From: Bufo bufo | Lineage: Eukaryota > Chordata > Amphibia > Anura > Bufonidae | NCBI RefSeq assembly: GCF_905171765.1 | Contig: NC_053392.1 | Span: forward strand, 444,878,837-444,942,836 | DNA: 64,000 bases | Reading direction: 5' to 3' | Part shown: positions 45,010 through 55,485 of the stretch, piece by piece | Layout: every line of letters begins with the position of its first letter | How positions within the stretch are numbered: the stretch's first letter is position 1 | Position numbers and translations under genes: made by a program | Notes under the pieces: generated by a model | Databases searched by the model: none | The model's input: the letters and a program-made list of their open reading frames with translations, nothing else | Told to the model about the DNA's origin: nothing

Positions 45010-46964
45010 TTATGCTAGGTGTACCTGTGTGTGGTACTTCCGGAAACACTCTCCTAAGCATAGGGCAGGGTGGTCAGGACAGTCAGGACAGAAATAGCGG
45101 GTGTCACGCCTTATTCCACTTCTGCTACAGACACGACATTTTTTTCGGGGTTGCGGTTGGGTTGAGGTACCAGCAACGACACTGGGGAAATGTCGCTCGT
45201 GTAGACGGCTAACTACACTGGTGGATGGGGCCACGGAACCTTCTGGATACAGGAGGTTCTCAATGATCTCTTCCTGGAATTTGAGGAAGGATCGTGTTCT
45301 CCCAGCCTTACTGTAGAGAACAAAACTATTATACAGCGCCAATTGAATTAAATATACAGACACCTTCTTATACCAGCGTCTGGTTCTGCGGGAAACTAAA
45401 TAGGGAGCCAACATCTGGTCATTGAAGTCCACCCCTCCCATGAGCGCATTATAGTCGTGGACTGAGAGGGGCTTTTCAATGACACGGGTTGCCCTTTCAA
45501 TTTGGATTGTCGTGTCTGCGTGAATGGAGGAGAGCATGTAAACGTCACGCTTGTCTCTCCATTTCACCGCGAGCAGTTCTTCATTACACAAGGCAGCCCT
45601 CTCAGCCCCCTTGCAAGACGGGTGGTAACGAGCCGTTGGGGGAAGCCCACGCGACTAGTTTGCGCGGTGCCACAGGCGCAAATCCGTTCTAGAAACAAAT
45701 GCCTAAAGAGGGCCACACTTGTGTAAAAATTGTCCACATAAAGATGGTACCCCTTGCCGAATAAGGGTGACACCAAGTCCCAGACTGTCTTCCCACTGCT
45801 CCCCAGGTAGTCAGGGCAACCGACCGGCTCCAGGGTCTGATCTTTTCCCTCATAGATCCGAAATTTGTGGGTATAGCCTGTGGCCCTTTCACAAAGCTTA
45901 TACAATTTGACCCCATACTGGGCACGCTTGCTTGGGATGTATTGTTTGAAGCCAAGGCGCCCGGTAAAATGTATTAGGGACTCGTCTACGCAGATGTTTT
46001 GCTCAGGGGTATACAAATCTGCAAATTTCTGGTTGAAATGGTCTATGAGGGGCCGAATTTTGTGGAGCCGGTCAAAAGCTGGGTGGCCTCTGGGACGGGA
46101 GGTGGTGTTGTCGCTAAAATGCAGAAAACGCAGGATGGTCTCAAATCGTGTCCTGGACATAGCAGCAGAGAACATGGGCATGTGATGAATCGGGTTCGTG
46201 GACCAATATGACCGCAATTCATGCTTTTTAGTTAGACCCATGTTGAGGAGAAGGCCCAGAAAAATTTTAAGTTCGGAAACTTGGACTGGTTTCCACCGGA
46301 AAGGCTGGGCATAATAGCTTCCCGGGTTTGCGGTTATAAATTGTGTGGCATACCGGTTTGTCTCTGCCACGACTAAGTCCAAGAGCTCCGCAGTCAAGAA
46401 CAGCTCAAAAAATCCCAGGGCCGAACCGATTTGAGCCGTCTCAACCCGAACTCCAGACTGGGCGGTGAAAGGGGGAACTACTGGTGCGGCTGAAGTTGGT
46501 GACTGCCAATCAGGGTTTGCCAGCACCTCAGGGATTCTAGGGGCTCTACGGGCCTGTCTGTGCGGTGTCTGCGACGGGGTAACTACTGCTTGTGCCACCG
46601 TACCAGCTTCAACTGCCCTTCTGGTGCTCGCTACTTCACCAGGTTGTACGGCAGTGCTGGTACTAGGTCCAGGAAGGGCTGCGCTGCTGGTGTATGCCTC
46701 ACCACGTGATCCGGCAGCGACAGCCCCACTCTGCTGCTCTTGAAGCGGATCCTGCATAACCTGTGGTCTAGCGACACGGGGCCGGGTACGCCTGGTGCTA
46801 TCAGGGACCTCCACCTCCTCGTCCGAACTTTGGGTCAGAGAGCCACTGCTTTCCACAGGTTCATATTCTGACCCGCTAGATTCGTCAGATGAGGGTTCCC
46901 ATTCCTCATCCGACTGGGTCAGAATCCTGTAGGCCTCTTCAGAAGAATACCCCCTGTTTGACAT
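45010..46964 (-). CDS. piggyBac transposase, one frameshift
   Basis: Cut-and-paste transposase that recognises TTAA, acting in the nucleus. Open from ATG 46964 to 45564 (466 codons), then continued in a second frame from about 45605 to 45010. The change falls at a run of five C (45606-45610), so a one-base length error there would explain it. N-terminus: acidic Ser/Glu-rich (SSEEAYRILTQSDEEW). Catalytic Asp residues are present in ICVDESL, LYVDNFYTS and GGVDFNDQM. The C-terminus has the Cys-rich zinc domain (CRVCSRSG ... YFCPDCPDHPALCLGECF ... H). Total length of about 650 residues is within the range for the family, and similarity suggests the Uribo/PGBD4-like vertebrate group. Possibly functional if the shift is a sequencing error. 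Confidence 0.92.
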
Positions 46965-47916
46965 TTTGGACTACTAAATTTAGGGGTATTCCCTGAGACT
47001 ACCCAAGAAAAAAAGCAAACCTGTCTTACAAAGGGGAGGCTAGCGAAGTACCGGAGGCTGCTGCGGTTGATAAAAAATATCAAAACTGATTTTTTTATCG
47101 CCGCAGTGCGTGTAAAATGAATGTGCAGTGATCAAAAAATAATAATTTTTTGTCACTGCGGTGGGGCGGGCGTGGGTGAACGCACGTGTGGGCGACCGAT
47201 CAGGCCTGATCGGGCAAACACTGCGTTTTGGGTGGAGGGCGAGCTAAGGTGACACTAATACAATTATAGATCTGACCGTGATCAGTTTTGATCACTTACA
47301 GATACTATAAAAGTACAAATGCTGATTAGCGATACGCTAATCAGCGAATAAAAGTGACTGCGGTGCGGTGGGCTGGGCGCTAACTGACGCTAACTGCCTA
47401 ACCAAGGGGCCTAAACTATCTCTAAAACCTAACAGCTAATACTAGTGAAAAAAAAAAGTGACAGTTTACACTGATCACTTTTTGTCTTTCACTAGTGATT
47501 GACAGGGGCGATCAAAGGGGTGATCAAAGGGTTAATTGGGGTGCAGGGGGGTGATCTGGGGCTAAGGTGTAGTGTTGGTGCTACTCACTGTGAAGTCTGC
47601 TCCTCTGCTGGATCCAACCGACGAAAAGGACCAGCAGAGGAGCAGAGAAGCCATATAACAGATCATATTTACTAATATGATCTGTTATATGGCTTGTGAT
47701 TCGATTTTTTAAAAATCAGCAAACCTGCCAGCGACGATCATTGGCTGGCAGGTTGCTGTTGCAATTGTCCTCTAACTTTTGCCGGCCCGCGATGCGCATG
47801 CGCGGGCCGGCTGTGACCGAAATCTCGCGTCTCGCGAGAGGACGCGCCGGCGCGTCCACTCGGAATGAATCAACCACCTCCAGGACGCGTCTGTGCGTAC
47901 AGCGGTCCGGAGGTGG
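46965..47916 (-). promoter_or_regulatory. 5' region of the piggyBac element with hairpins
   Basis: Non-coding sequence upstream of the transposase. Two perfect hairpins lie 220-320 bp from the right end: 47597-47611 with 47631-47645 (15 bp), and 47649-47668 with 47675-47694 (20 bp, 6-nt loop). Position suggests subterminal transposase-binding or structural elements, by inference only. Also contains G+C-rich GCGCATGCGCGGGCC near 47795. Confidence 0.6.
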
Positions 47917-47954
47917 TTAAACTGGGACTACGATTGGAACTCTCCGCTGCCACC

Positions 47955-48235
47955 AATGATGGGGGGGGGATTTTAATTAGGAGGGGGAGGGAGGGAGGGC
48001 CCACTGGCCACCAATGAATTTACAGTAATACAAGAGAGGGAGGGGGGCCGCACTGGCCACCAATGAATGTAATACAGGGGAGGGAGGGAGGGGGGCCACT
48101 GGCCACCAATGAATGTACAGTAATACAGGGGAGGGAGGGGGGCCCACTGGCCACCAATAAATGTACAGTAATACAGGGAAGGGAGGGGGGCCGCACTGGC
48201 CACCAATGAATTTAAAACAGGGGAGGGAGGGGGGG
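47955..48235 (-). repeat. Minisatellite in right arm, about 50-bp unit, five copies
   Basis: Inverted counterpart of 41030-41480 with fewer units, showing copy-number change between the two arms of one element. Confidence 0.92.
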
Positions 48236-48883
48236 TGCCCCCTCCTGCCTGGCAGCACCTGATCTCTTACAGGGGGCTATGATATGCACAATTAACCTCT
48301 TAGGTGCGGCACCTGAGGGGTTAATTGTGCGGATCACAGCCCCCTGTAAGAGATCGGGTGCTGCCAGGCAGCAGGGGGCAGTCATGTACACAGTTCGTAG
48401 TATATTCTAACTTGAAGCGTCCCGATCACTATGGGAATGCCTCTGTGTTAGAATATACTGTCGGATATGAGTTTTCACGATCTAACTCAAATCCGATGGT
48501 ATATTCTAACATAGAGGCGTTCCCATGGTGATGGGGATGCTTCAAGGTAAAATATACCATCGGATTGGAGAAAACTCTGATCCGATGGTAAAATAGGGAC
48601 TCCTGACTTTACATTGAAAGTCAATGTGGGACGGATCCATTTGCAATTGCACCATATTGTGTCAATGTCAAACGGATCCGTCCCCATTGACTTGCATTGT
48701 AAATCAGGACAGATCTGTTTGGCTCCGCACGGCCAGGCGGACACTAAAACGACTTTTTCCTTCATGTCCGTGGATCCTCCAAAAATCAAGGAAGACCCAC
48801 GGAAGAAAAAACAGACATGGATCACGGACCTACGGACCCCGTTTTTGCGGACCGCAAAAAAAAACGGTCGTGTGCATGAGGCC
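48236..48883. repeat. Right arm of the Harbinger-like element
   Basis: Inverted match to 40479-41030: GCAGCACC(T/C)GATCTCTTACAGGGG, AACCCCTCAGGTGCCGCACC and the terminal CGGACC/GGTCCG sub-repeats. It contains an extra tandem GATCCGATGGTATATTCTAAC block not in the left arm (48470-48600). Frames across it are not genes. Confidence 0.85.
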
Positions 48884-49107
48884 TTAGTCAGTGTGCAATT
48901 TAAGGTAGAAATACACCTGTATTTTCCAGATCTGCAAGTGTTAAATTCAAGTTTAATATATACAGCTTTCATATTCTGTTAGCAAAAAAAGACTTTTTTT
49001 TGGCAATCTACAACATCTGTATTAGTCAGTGTGCAATTTAAGGTAGAAATGCACCCATCATTTTCTGGGGTTTGAAAAACACACTCTTTTGACAAAAAAC
49101 ACTATTT

Positions 49108-49605
49108 CAGACATCCCAACCTGCAAAAACTCATTTCAGGGAGGTGCACTTCTCATTTTAGGGAGGTTTTCTTTTTTTTTTTTTTTCACGAACTTTTTAT
49201 TACATTTTCCAAACCTATGCAGTATCTGCACACTTTACTCTATGGTGTGGAGGACTGGGCATCCAGGGGGGGTGAATTTAACACTGGGGTAAATTATATA
49301 ATTAAAATGGAGGGTTAAATGTGTAAATGTATTTACAAAAAAATACATCTCTCTCAATAGTTATATAGCTACTGAATGAGACAGAAGAAGGGATGCCTTT
49401 AACATAAATATCTCCTTGAGAAGCAAATTTGACCCTAAAGGGTTAATTCAACCTGTAATCTAAGCTCTGTCCTGTCACTTCTCTTATCTCTCTGCTCTGC
49501 TATCAGTAAACCTTTCCGGGATATATTGTTTCACATGCGGGTGTCAGGGAGCCGCTATCTAATAGCGGGAGACTCCCTGAACCTCCGGGAGACTTGAGAT
49601 CCCTG
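49108..49605 (+). mobile_element. hAT-like MITE, copy 1
   Basis: About 500 bp, starting CAGACATCCCAACCTGC and ending GAGACTTGAGATCCCTG (imperfect inverted ends CAGxxATCxCAA). It is flanked directly by CTATTT on both sides within the hAT-3 repeat. Only six bases of the expected eight match. No protein. Confidence 0.65.
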
Positions 49606-50092
49606 CTATTTTCTGGCCTTGCAGCATCAGCACGTGTGAAATTACAGGCTTATATACTGCTGTCAAATTCAGTTTTTAAACAAACACTCATTTGGGCACA
49701 AAAAATTTAGTTGGCAGCCTTTGATGCAGATGTCATTGTGAGATACACCCTTAATACATTTGGGGTACATTCAGAGATTTAAATACCGCCATTTGGTGCA
49801 CCAATATTGAATTCAGGCCTACACTGGTTCAGGCCCTGCGAGATACCCCTTCTACATACAGGGGTTTGAATCAGGCATTTGAAATACAGCCATTTGAAAT
49901 ACAGCCATTTTGTGCAAAGATATATTTAATTCAGGCCTACACTGGTTCAGGGCGTGTGTGATCCCCCCTATACATACAGGGGTTTAAATTAGGCATTTGA
50001 AATACAGCCACTTGAAATACAGCCATTTGAAATACAGCCATTTGAAATACAGCCATTTTGTGCAAAGATATATTTACTTCAGGCCTACACTG

Positions 50093-50614
50093 CAGGGATC
50101 TCAAGTCTCCCTGAAGTTCAGGGAGTCTCCCTCTATTAGATAGCGGCTCCCTGACACCCGCATGTGAGACAATATATCCCGGAAAGGTTTACTGATAGCA
50201 GAGCAGAGAGATAAGAGAAGTGACAGGACAGAGTTTAGATTACAGGTTGAATTAACCCTTTAGGATCAAATTGGCTTCTCAAGGAGATCTATATGTTAAA
50301 TGCATCCCTTCTTCTGTCTCATTCAGTATCTATAGAACTATTGAGAGAGATGTATTTTTTTTTTAATACATTTACACATTTAACCCTCCATTTTAATTAT
50401 ATTATTTACCCCAGTGTTAAATTCACACCCCCTGGATGCTTTAATCATATATATAAATATGATAATTTGGGGCAGGGTAATGAGCCCGGTCCTCCACACC
50501 ATAGAGCAAAGTGTGCAGATACTTCATATGTTTGGAAAATGTAATAAAAAGTTTGTAAAAAAAAAAAAAAAAGAAAACCTCCCTGAAATGAGTTTTTGCA
50601 GGTTGGGATGTCTG
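50093..50614 (-). mobile_element. hAT-like MITE, copy 2, inverted
   Basis: Reverse-complement relative of 49108-49605, 487 bp away, with an A-run near 50555 in place of the T-run in copy 1. It has no matching target duplication: left flank is hAT-3 leader, right flank is Gypsy coding sequence. A rearrangement therefore lies at one of its edges. Confidence 0.65.
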
Positions 50615-51696
50615 ACATCAGGTGGAACCCATGGACACGAACTATGGCTTCCGTCAGTCATTATATGCCAGGAAGCTGTGTGCAGTGGGTACCCTGAAAC
50701 TTTAAATCACTTGTGCCAGGCTCTGTTGGACTCAGGGAGTCTGGTGTCCCTAGTAAGGGCTCCCCTGGTACAGTCCGCTGAGTATACTGGTTGGAAAGTC
50801 GGGGTCATGTGCATTCATGGGGACTTAAAAGACTATCCCACCGCCCTGGTGTCTCTAACCACGGGGGTCGGCAGGTGGACTCACGAAGTAGCAGTTGCCA
50901 CAAACTTACACTACGAACTTATAATAGGGAGAGACTTCCCTGGTTTCCCGGCACTCTGGCCTACTACCAAAGTGATTGATACCCATGAGACAGGGTTAAC
51001 CCCAGCAGAGTGACCTTGCTCCGGGGGGGAGGCCAGAACCCAGGAACCCGAGACTGAAGGGCCAGCGGTAGTGGTGACCGCCACTTCGGTGGAAGAGGAG
51101 GAGACAACCCCACTGAGTGTAATGGTGGGAGACATGGAGGACTTGACTGAGCTGGCAGACCTCAATGTCTCCGGTTATAATTTTGGTACTGCACAACACC
51201 GGGACCCTACCCTATCCAGAGCCTGGGAAAATGTATTAATAGTAGATGGTGAACCACAACAAGCTGGAGCAGAGTCGGTGTTCTTCCGTTTTGTGGTTCA
51301 GCAGGATATGTTGTATCGGGTAAACCAGTTGCGGGGTGAACCCATTGAACAATTGGTATTGCCCCAGGCTTATTGCAAACATGTGTTAGAGTTATCCCAC
51401 CAACATATTGTCTGGGGTCATCTGGGAATGCAGAAAACACAGGACTGGATTCTACAACGGTTTTACTGGCCCAGTGTGTTTAGGGAGGTGGACGAATTCT
51501 GTAATTCTTGCCCGACCTGCCAGGCAACTAGCACCCAGCACCTTTTCTGTAGTCCCTTGGTACCTCTCCCGATACCGTTTGAGCGTATCGCTATGGACCT
51601 CGTAGGCCTAGTACCAAAGTCCGCTATAGGAAACCAACACATCTTGGTTGTCCTAGAGTACGCCACTCGGTACCCAGAGGTGGTGCCACTGCGACA
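50615..51696 (+). pseudogene. Gypsy pol part 1: protease and integrase N-terminal domain
   Basis: Reading frame open apart from one TGA at 51011-51013. A retropepsin-like domain has LLDSGSLVSLV (the LLDSGS active-site region) and ELIIGRDF towards its end. About 140 residues on, an integrase zinc-binding domain follows: HQHIVWGHLGMQKT with the Cys pair region FCNSCPTC. The start of the catalytic core, AMDLVGL (first Asp) and HILVVLEYATRYPEVVPL, then runs into the Tc1 at 51699. Protease cleaves the polyprotein and integrase inserts the cDNA. The next domain in this frame after the Tc1 is the rest of integrase at 53337. Confidence 0.85.
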
Positions 51697-51698
51697 TA

Positions 51699-53334
51699 CA
51701 GTCAGGTCCATAAATATTGGGACATTGACACAATTCTAACATTTTTGGCTCTATACACCACCACAATGGATTTGAAATGAAACAAACAAGATGTGCTTTA
51801 ACTGCAGACTGTCAGCTTTAATTTGAGGGCATTTACATCCAAATCAGGTGAACGGTGTAGGAATTACAACAGTTTGCATATGTGCCTCCCACTTGTTAAG
51901 GAACCAAAAGTAATGGGACAGAATAATAATCATAAATCAAACTTTCACTTTTAAATACTTGGTTGCAAATCCTTTGCAGTCAATTACAGCCTGAAGTCTG
52001 GAATGCATAGACATCACTAGATGCTGGGTTTCATCCCTGGTGATGCTCTGCCTGGCCTCTACTGCAACTGTCTTCAGTTCCTACTTGTTCTTGGGGCATT
52101 TTCCCTTCAGTTTTGTCTTCAGCAAATGAAATGCATGCTCAATCGGATTCAGGTCAGGTGATTGACTTGGCCATTGCATAACATTCCACTTCTTTCCCTT
52201 AAAAAACTCTTTGGTTGCTTTTACAGTATGCTTTGGGTCATTGTCCATCTGCACTGTGAAGCGCCGTCCAATGAGTTCTGAAGCATTTGGCTGAATATGA
52301 GCAGATAATATTGCCTGAAACACTTCAGAATTCATCCTGCTGCTTTTGTCACCAGTCACATCATCAATAAATACAAAAGAACCAGTTCCATTGGCAGCCA
52401 TACATGCCCACGCCATGACACTACCACCACCATGCTTCACTGATGAGGTGGTATGCTTAGGATCATAAGCAGTTCCTTTCCTTCTCCATACTCTTCTCTT
52501 CCCATCACTCTGGTACAAGTTGATCTTGGTCTCATCTGTCCATAGGATGCTGTTACAGAACTGTGAAGGCTTTTTTAGATGTCGTTTGGCAAACTCTAAT
52601 CTGGCTTCCTGTTTTTGAGGCTCACCAACGGTTTATATCTTGTGGTGAACCCTCTGTATTCACTCTGGTGAAGTCTTCTCTTGATTGTTGACTTTGACAC
52701 ACATACATCTACCTCCTGGAGAGTGTTCTTGATCTGGCCAACTGTTGTGAAGGGTGTTTTTTTCCCCAGGGAAATAATTCTTCGCTCATCCACCACAGTA
52801 GTTTTCAGTGGTCTTCCGGGCCTTTTGGTGTTGCTGAGCTCACCGACGCGTTCCTTCTTTTTAAGAATGTTCCAAACAGTTGTTTTGGCGACGCCTAATA
52901 TTTTTGCTATCTCTCTGATGGGTTTGTTTTGTTTTTTCAGCCTAATGATGGCTTGCTTCACTGAAAGTGACAGCTCTTTAGATCTCATCTTGAGAGTTGA
53001 CAGCAAAAGATTCCAAATGCAAATATCACACTTGAAATAAACTCTGGACCTTTTATCTGCTCATTGTAATTGCGATAATGCAGGAACAACACACACCGGG
53101 CCATGGAACAGCCGAGAAGCCAATTTTCCCATTACTTTTGGTCCCTTAACAAGTGGAAGGCACATATGCAAACTGTTGTAATTCCAACACCGTTCACCTG
53201 ATTTGGATATAAATACCCTCAAATTAAAGCTGACAGTCTGCAGTTATTTGTTTCATTTCAAATCTATTGTGGTGGTGTATAGAGCCAAAAATGTTAGAAT
53301 TGTGTCGATGTCCCAATATTTATGGACCTGACTG
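51699..53334 (-). mobile_element. Tc1 family A element inside Gypsy integrase
   Basis: Complete 1.64 kb element with CAGTCAGGTCCATAAATATTGGG ends and TA flanks (51697-51698 and 53335-53336). The integrase sequence continues across it. It has no MITE, so it gives the unoccupied state of the TTAA site used in the triplicated Tc1 copies. Confidence 0.95.
52081..53006 (-). pseudogene. Tc1-A transposase, frameshifted
   Basis: N-terminal frame 53006-52596: HTH with KQAIIRLKKQNKPIREIAKILGVAKTTVW, GRP linker (TKRPGRP), second HTH. Catalytic frame 52518-52081: YQSDGKRRVWRRKG, DNDPKHT (second Asp), SPDLNPIEHAF (Glu, 34 residues on). The WTDE motif with the first Asp lies in the gap between the two frames, readable at about 52530. 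At least one frameshift near 52600, and the C-terminus is also broken (52081). Better preserved than the copies in the triplication. Confidence 0.9.
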
Positions 53335-53336
53335 TA

Positions 53337-54050
53337 CATTGGCTAAACTGATAGCTAAGGAGCTAATGGAAATGTTCTCCCGAGTAGGGCTACCTAAAGA
53401 GGTTCTGGCTGACCAGGGGACCCCTTTTATGCCCAAGGTGATGAGGGAACTCTAAGTTGCTGCACATAAAACAGCTATGAACATCCGTTTACCATCCGCA
53501 AACAGACAGTCTGGTAGAAAGGTTTAACCAAACATAAAAAAATATGTTGAAAAGGGTGGTGGCTAAAGATGGGAAGGACTGGGACCTTGTTCTGCCCTAT
53601 CACATGTTAGCAGTGTGAGAGGTACGCCCTTCGAACTGCTATATTGCAGACACCCTTGCAGTCGCTTGGATGTAGCCAAAGAGGCATGGGAACAACAGCC
53701 CACTCCATATAAAAGTGTTATTGAGTACGTTACCCAGATGCAAGATCGGATAGAGACAGTGTTGCCTCTTGTTAGGTAGCATATGGAGGCATCTCAGCGA
53801 GCCCTGAGTCGGGTCTATAATCAGCAGGCTCGGGTCCAGATCTTTAATCCTGGTGATCGGGTTTTGGTTCTGGTACCGACAGTGGACAGTATGTTCCTGG
53901 CTAAGTGGAAGAGGCCCAACGAGACTCGAGAAAGTTGGAGAGGTGAACTACAAGGTACACCAGCCAGGGCGGCGAAAGCCGGAACAGATCTACCATGTTA
54001 ATTTACTTAAGCCGTGGAAGGATACGGAGACCTCTATGGAAGACAGCCAG
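53337..54050 (+). pseudogene. Gypsy pol part 2: integrase core and C-terminal domain
   Basis: After the Tc1 the core resumes with TLAKLIAKELMEMFSRVGLPKEVLADQGTPFM (second Asp in LADQGT). It then decays (stops near 53455, 53520 and 53780) through the region of the catalytic Glu. The C-terminal part has RVYNQQARVQIFNPGDRVLVLVPT and, in another frame, VGEVNYKVHQPGRRKPEQIYHVNLLKPW, the typical Gypsy integrase tail. Sequence passes directly into RT, with no LTR between. Confidence 0.85.
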
Positions 54051-55440
54051 GTTTTCTAGGGGAAGAGGTTACGGCCCCTTTGTCTGATGCAAGGGAAGCG
54101 GTTGCCGCCGTAAATGTTGCTGACCGCCTCTCCTTTAAACAGGCTCAGGAGTCTAGGGAGTTCGTTAGTCGGAACACAGATGTGTTCTTGGACCTCCCTG
54201 GATGCACTTTCACAATCCACCTTACCGGCTACCCGAGGCTCGGCGACAAGCCATCTCGGAGGAAGTGCAGTTAATGCTGCAACTAGATGTCATTGAGGAG
54301 TCTAAAACTGAATAGGCCAGTCCTATATTCTTAATACCCAAGCCAGATAGGACGTTATGGTTCTGTAACAATTTTCGTAAACTGAACAAGATTTCCAAAT
54401 TCGATGCGTATCCCATGCCCCGGGTGGATTAGCTTATCGAGAGGTTAGGACAAGCCCGCTAGTTTTCTGTTTTGGACCTTACGAAAGGGTAATGGCAGAT
54501 GCCCTTAACGGAGGCTGCCAAAGATAAAACTGCCTTCATCACACCTGAAGGGCTGTATCAGTACAAGGTGCTACTCTTTGGTCTGCATGGCCCCACCACT
54601 TTTCAACAGCTTATGGACATTGTGCTTCGTCCACATCGTTGGTACGCTTCAGCTGACCTGGACGATATTGTCATCCACAGTACCGACTGGGAAAGTCACC
54701 TACCCAAAATGCAGGCTGTAGTGGACTCCCTTAGGAAGGCGGTACTAACCGCTAACCCCCAAAAAAGTGCGATAGGGTTAGAGGAGACTAAGTACCTGGG
54801 GTATGTCATTGGGCGCGGAGTCATCAAATCCCAAGTGAAAAAAATAGAGCCAATACGAAATTAGCCCTGACCTGTCACCACTAGGCAAGTAAAGTAATTT
54901 CTGGGAATGGTGGGCTATTACATGAGGTTTGTCCCCCACTTTGCTATGACACTTTTGCTATGATACCGCGCCATTGACAGGGCTCTTGAAGGGACACAAG
55001 TCAGTGATGGTTCGCTGGGATGATCGGGCAAAATAGGCTTTTACCACTTTGAAGTCGGCCATGTGCGGGTCCCTAGTTTTGGTGACACTCAACTTTAAAA
55101 GGGAGCTTATAGTACAGACCGATTCCTCCAAAGTAGGCCTCGGTGCTGTACTGTCTCAGGAAGTCAGCAGGGAGGAGCATCCCATTGTCTTCCTCAGCCG
55201 TAAGCTCACCCCAGCCGAGATCCGGTATAGTATAGTGGAGAGAGAGTGCCTGGCTATCAAGTGGGGAGAACATTCCGCCTGGTGACTAACCACTCCCCTA
55301 TCAAGTGGATGAGCCAGGCCAAAGAGAGAAATGCCTGAGTCACCAGGTGGTTCCTGTCCTTACAAAACTTTAAGTTCTCAGTAAAACACAGGGCAAGCCG
55401 GTTGCAGGGAAATGCGGATGCCCTGTCCCGAGTATACTGT
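54051..55440 (+). pseudogene. Gypsy pol part 3: reverse transcriptase and RNase H
   Basis: Linker with FVSRNTDVFLDLPGCTFTIHL, then RT motifs: IPKPDRTLWFCNNFRKLNK (54340-54390), SVLDLTKG, QMPLTEAAKDKTAFITPEGLYQYKVLLFGL (54490-54590) and ASADLDDIVIHS (54640-54680). The last is the YLDD box with L-D-D intact and the preceding Tyr replaced. RNase H follows: FKRELIVQTDSSKVGLGAVLSQ and ERECLAIKWG (55085-55270), and near the end LQGNADALSR (about 55400). Several stops and frameshifts. Confidence 0.88.
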
Positions 55441-55485
55441 ATGGCATGTGTTCACCCCCTCAGGGTTTAACAAAGGAGGGAAGTA
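55441..55485 (+). promoter_or_regulatory. Polypurine tract before the 3' LTR
   Basis: CAAAGGAGGGAAG at 55471-55483, immediately before the TG of the LTR, in the place and form of the plus-strand primer. Confidence 0.7.

Larger units (their letters stand above)
41769..47916 (-). mobile_element. Complete piggyBac element, 6.1 kb
   Basis: Flanked by TTAA at 41765-41768 and 47917-47920. Ends read CCACCTC and GAGGTGG, so TTAA plus CCACCTC is inverted at both termini. It encodes one transposase on the minus strand, with a 3.2 kb repeat-rich region between the stop codon and the left end, and an approximately 1 kb region with hairpins before the right end. Nested inside the Harbinger-like element. 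The frame is open except for one shift, so it is one of the youngest insertions here. Confidence 0.95.
40479..48883. mobile_element. Long-TIR element, Harbinger-like by TTA duplication
   Basis: Begins GGCCTCATGCACACGACCGT and ends with its complement. It is flanked by TTA (40476-40478 and 48884-48886) where the hAT-3 repeat has CTGTATTAGTCAG uninterrupted. A 3-bp TTA duplication fits PIF/Harbinger. The two arms (40479-41510 and 47930-48883) are inverted repeats that include a block GATCTCTTACAGGGGGCT...AACCCCTCAGG and a minisatellite. A piggyBac element (41769-47916) sits in the middle. Subtracting it leaves about 2.25 kb with no transposase. Confidence 0.85.
35614..50092 (+). mobile_element. 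hAT-3, 5' end and leader, invaded by four elements
   Basis: Starts TAGGGTTGAGCGAACCCGAAC as in hAT-1 and hAT-4, followed by the shared promoter and a leader of tandem repeats. Leader sequence is visible at 35614-36838, 40308-40478, 48884-49107 and 49606-50092. The remainder is nested insertions. No coding region of this element remains in the window. The 49606-50092 part carries TTTGAAATACAGCCA(T/C) short repeats. Confidence 0.8.

Noticed and set aside
49108..50614. A single hAT element with long inverted repeats spanning both MITE copies
   Set aside because: The outer flanks show no duplication, while copy 1 alone has matching CTATTT flanks, so two separate copies fit better.
50615..55440. 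Ty1/copia element, on the basis of domain order
   Set aside because: The RT, RNase H and integrase motifs (FCNNFRKLN, QTDSSKVGLGAVLSQ, integrase tail with HVNLLKPW) are Ty3/Gypsy type. Only the order is copia-like.
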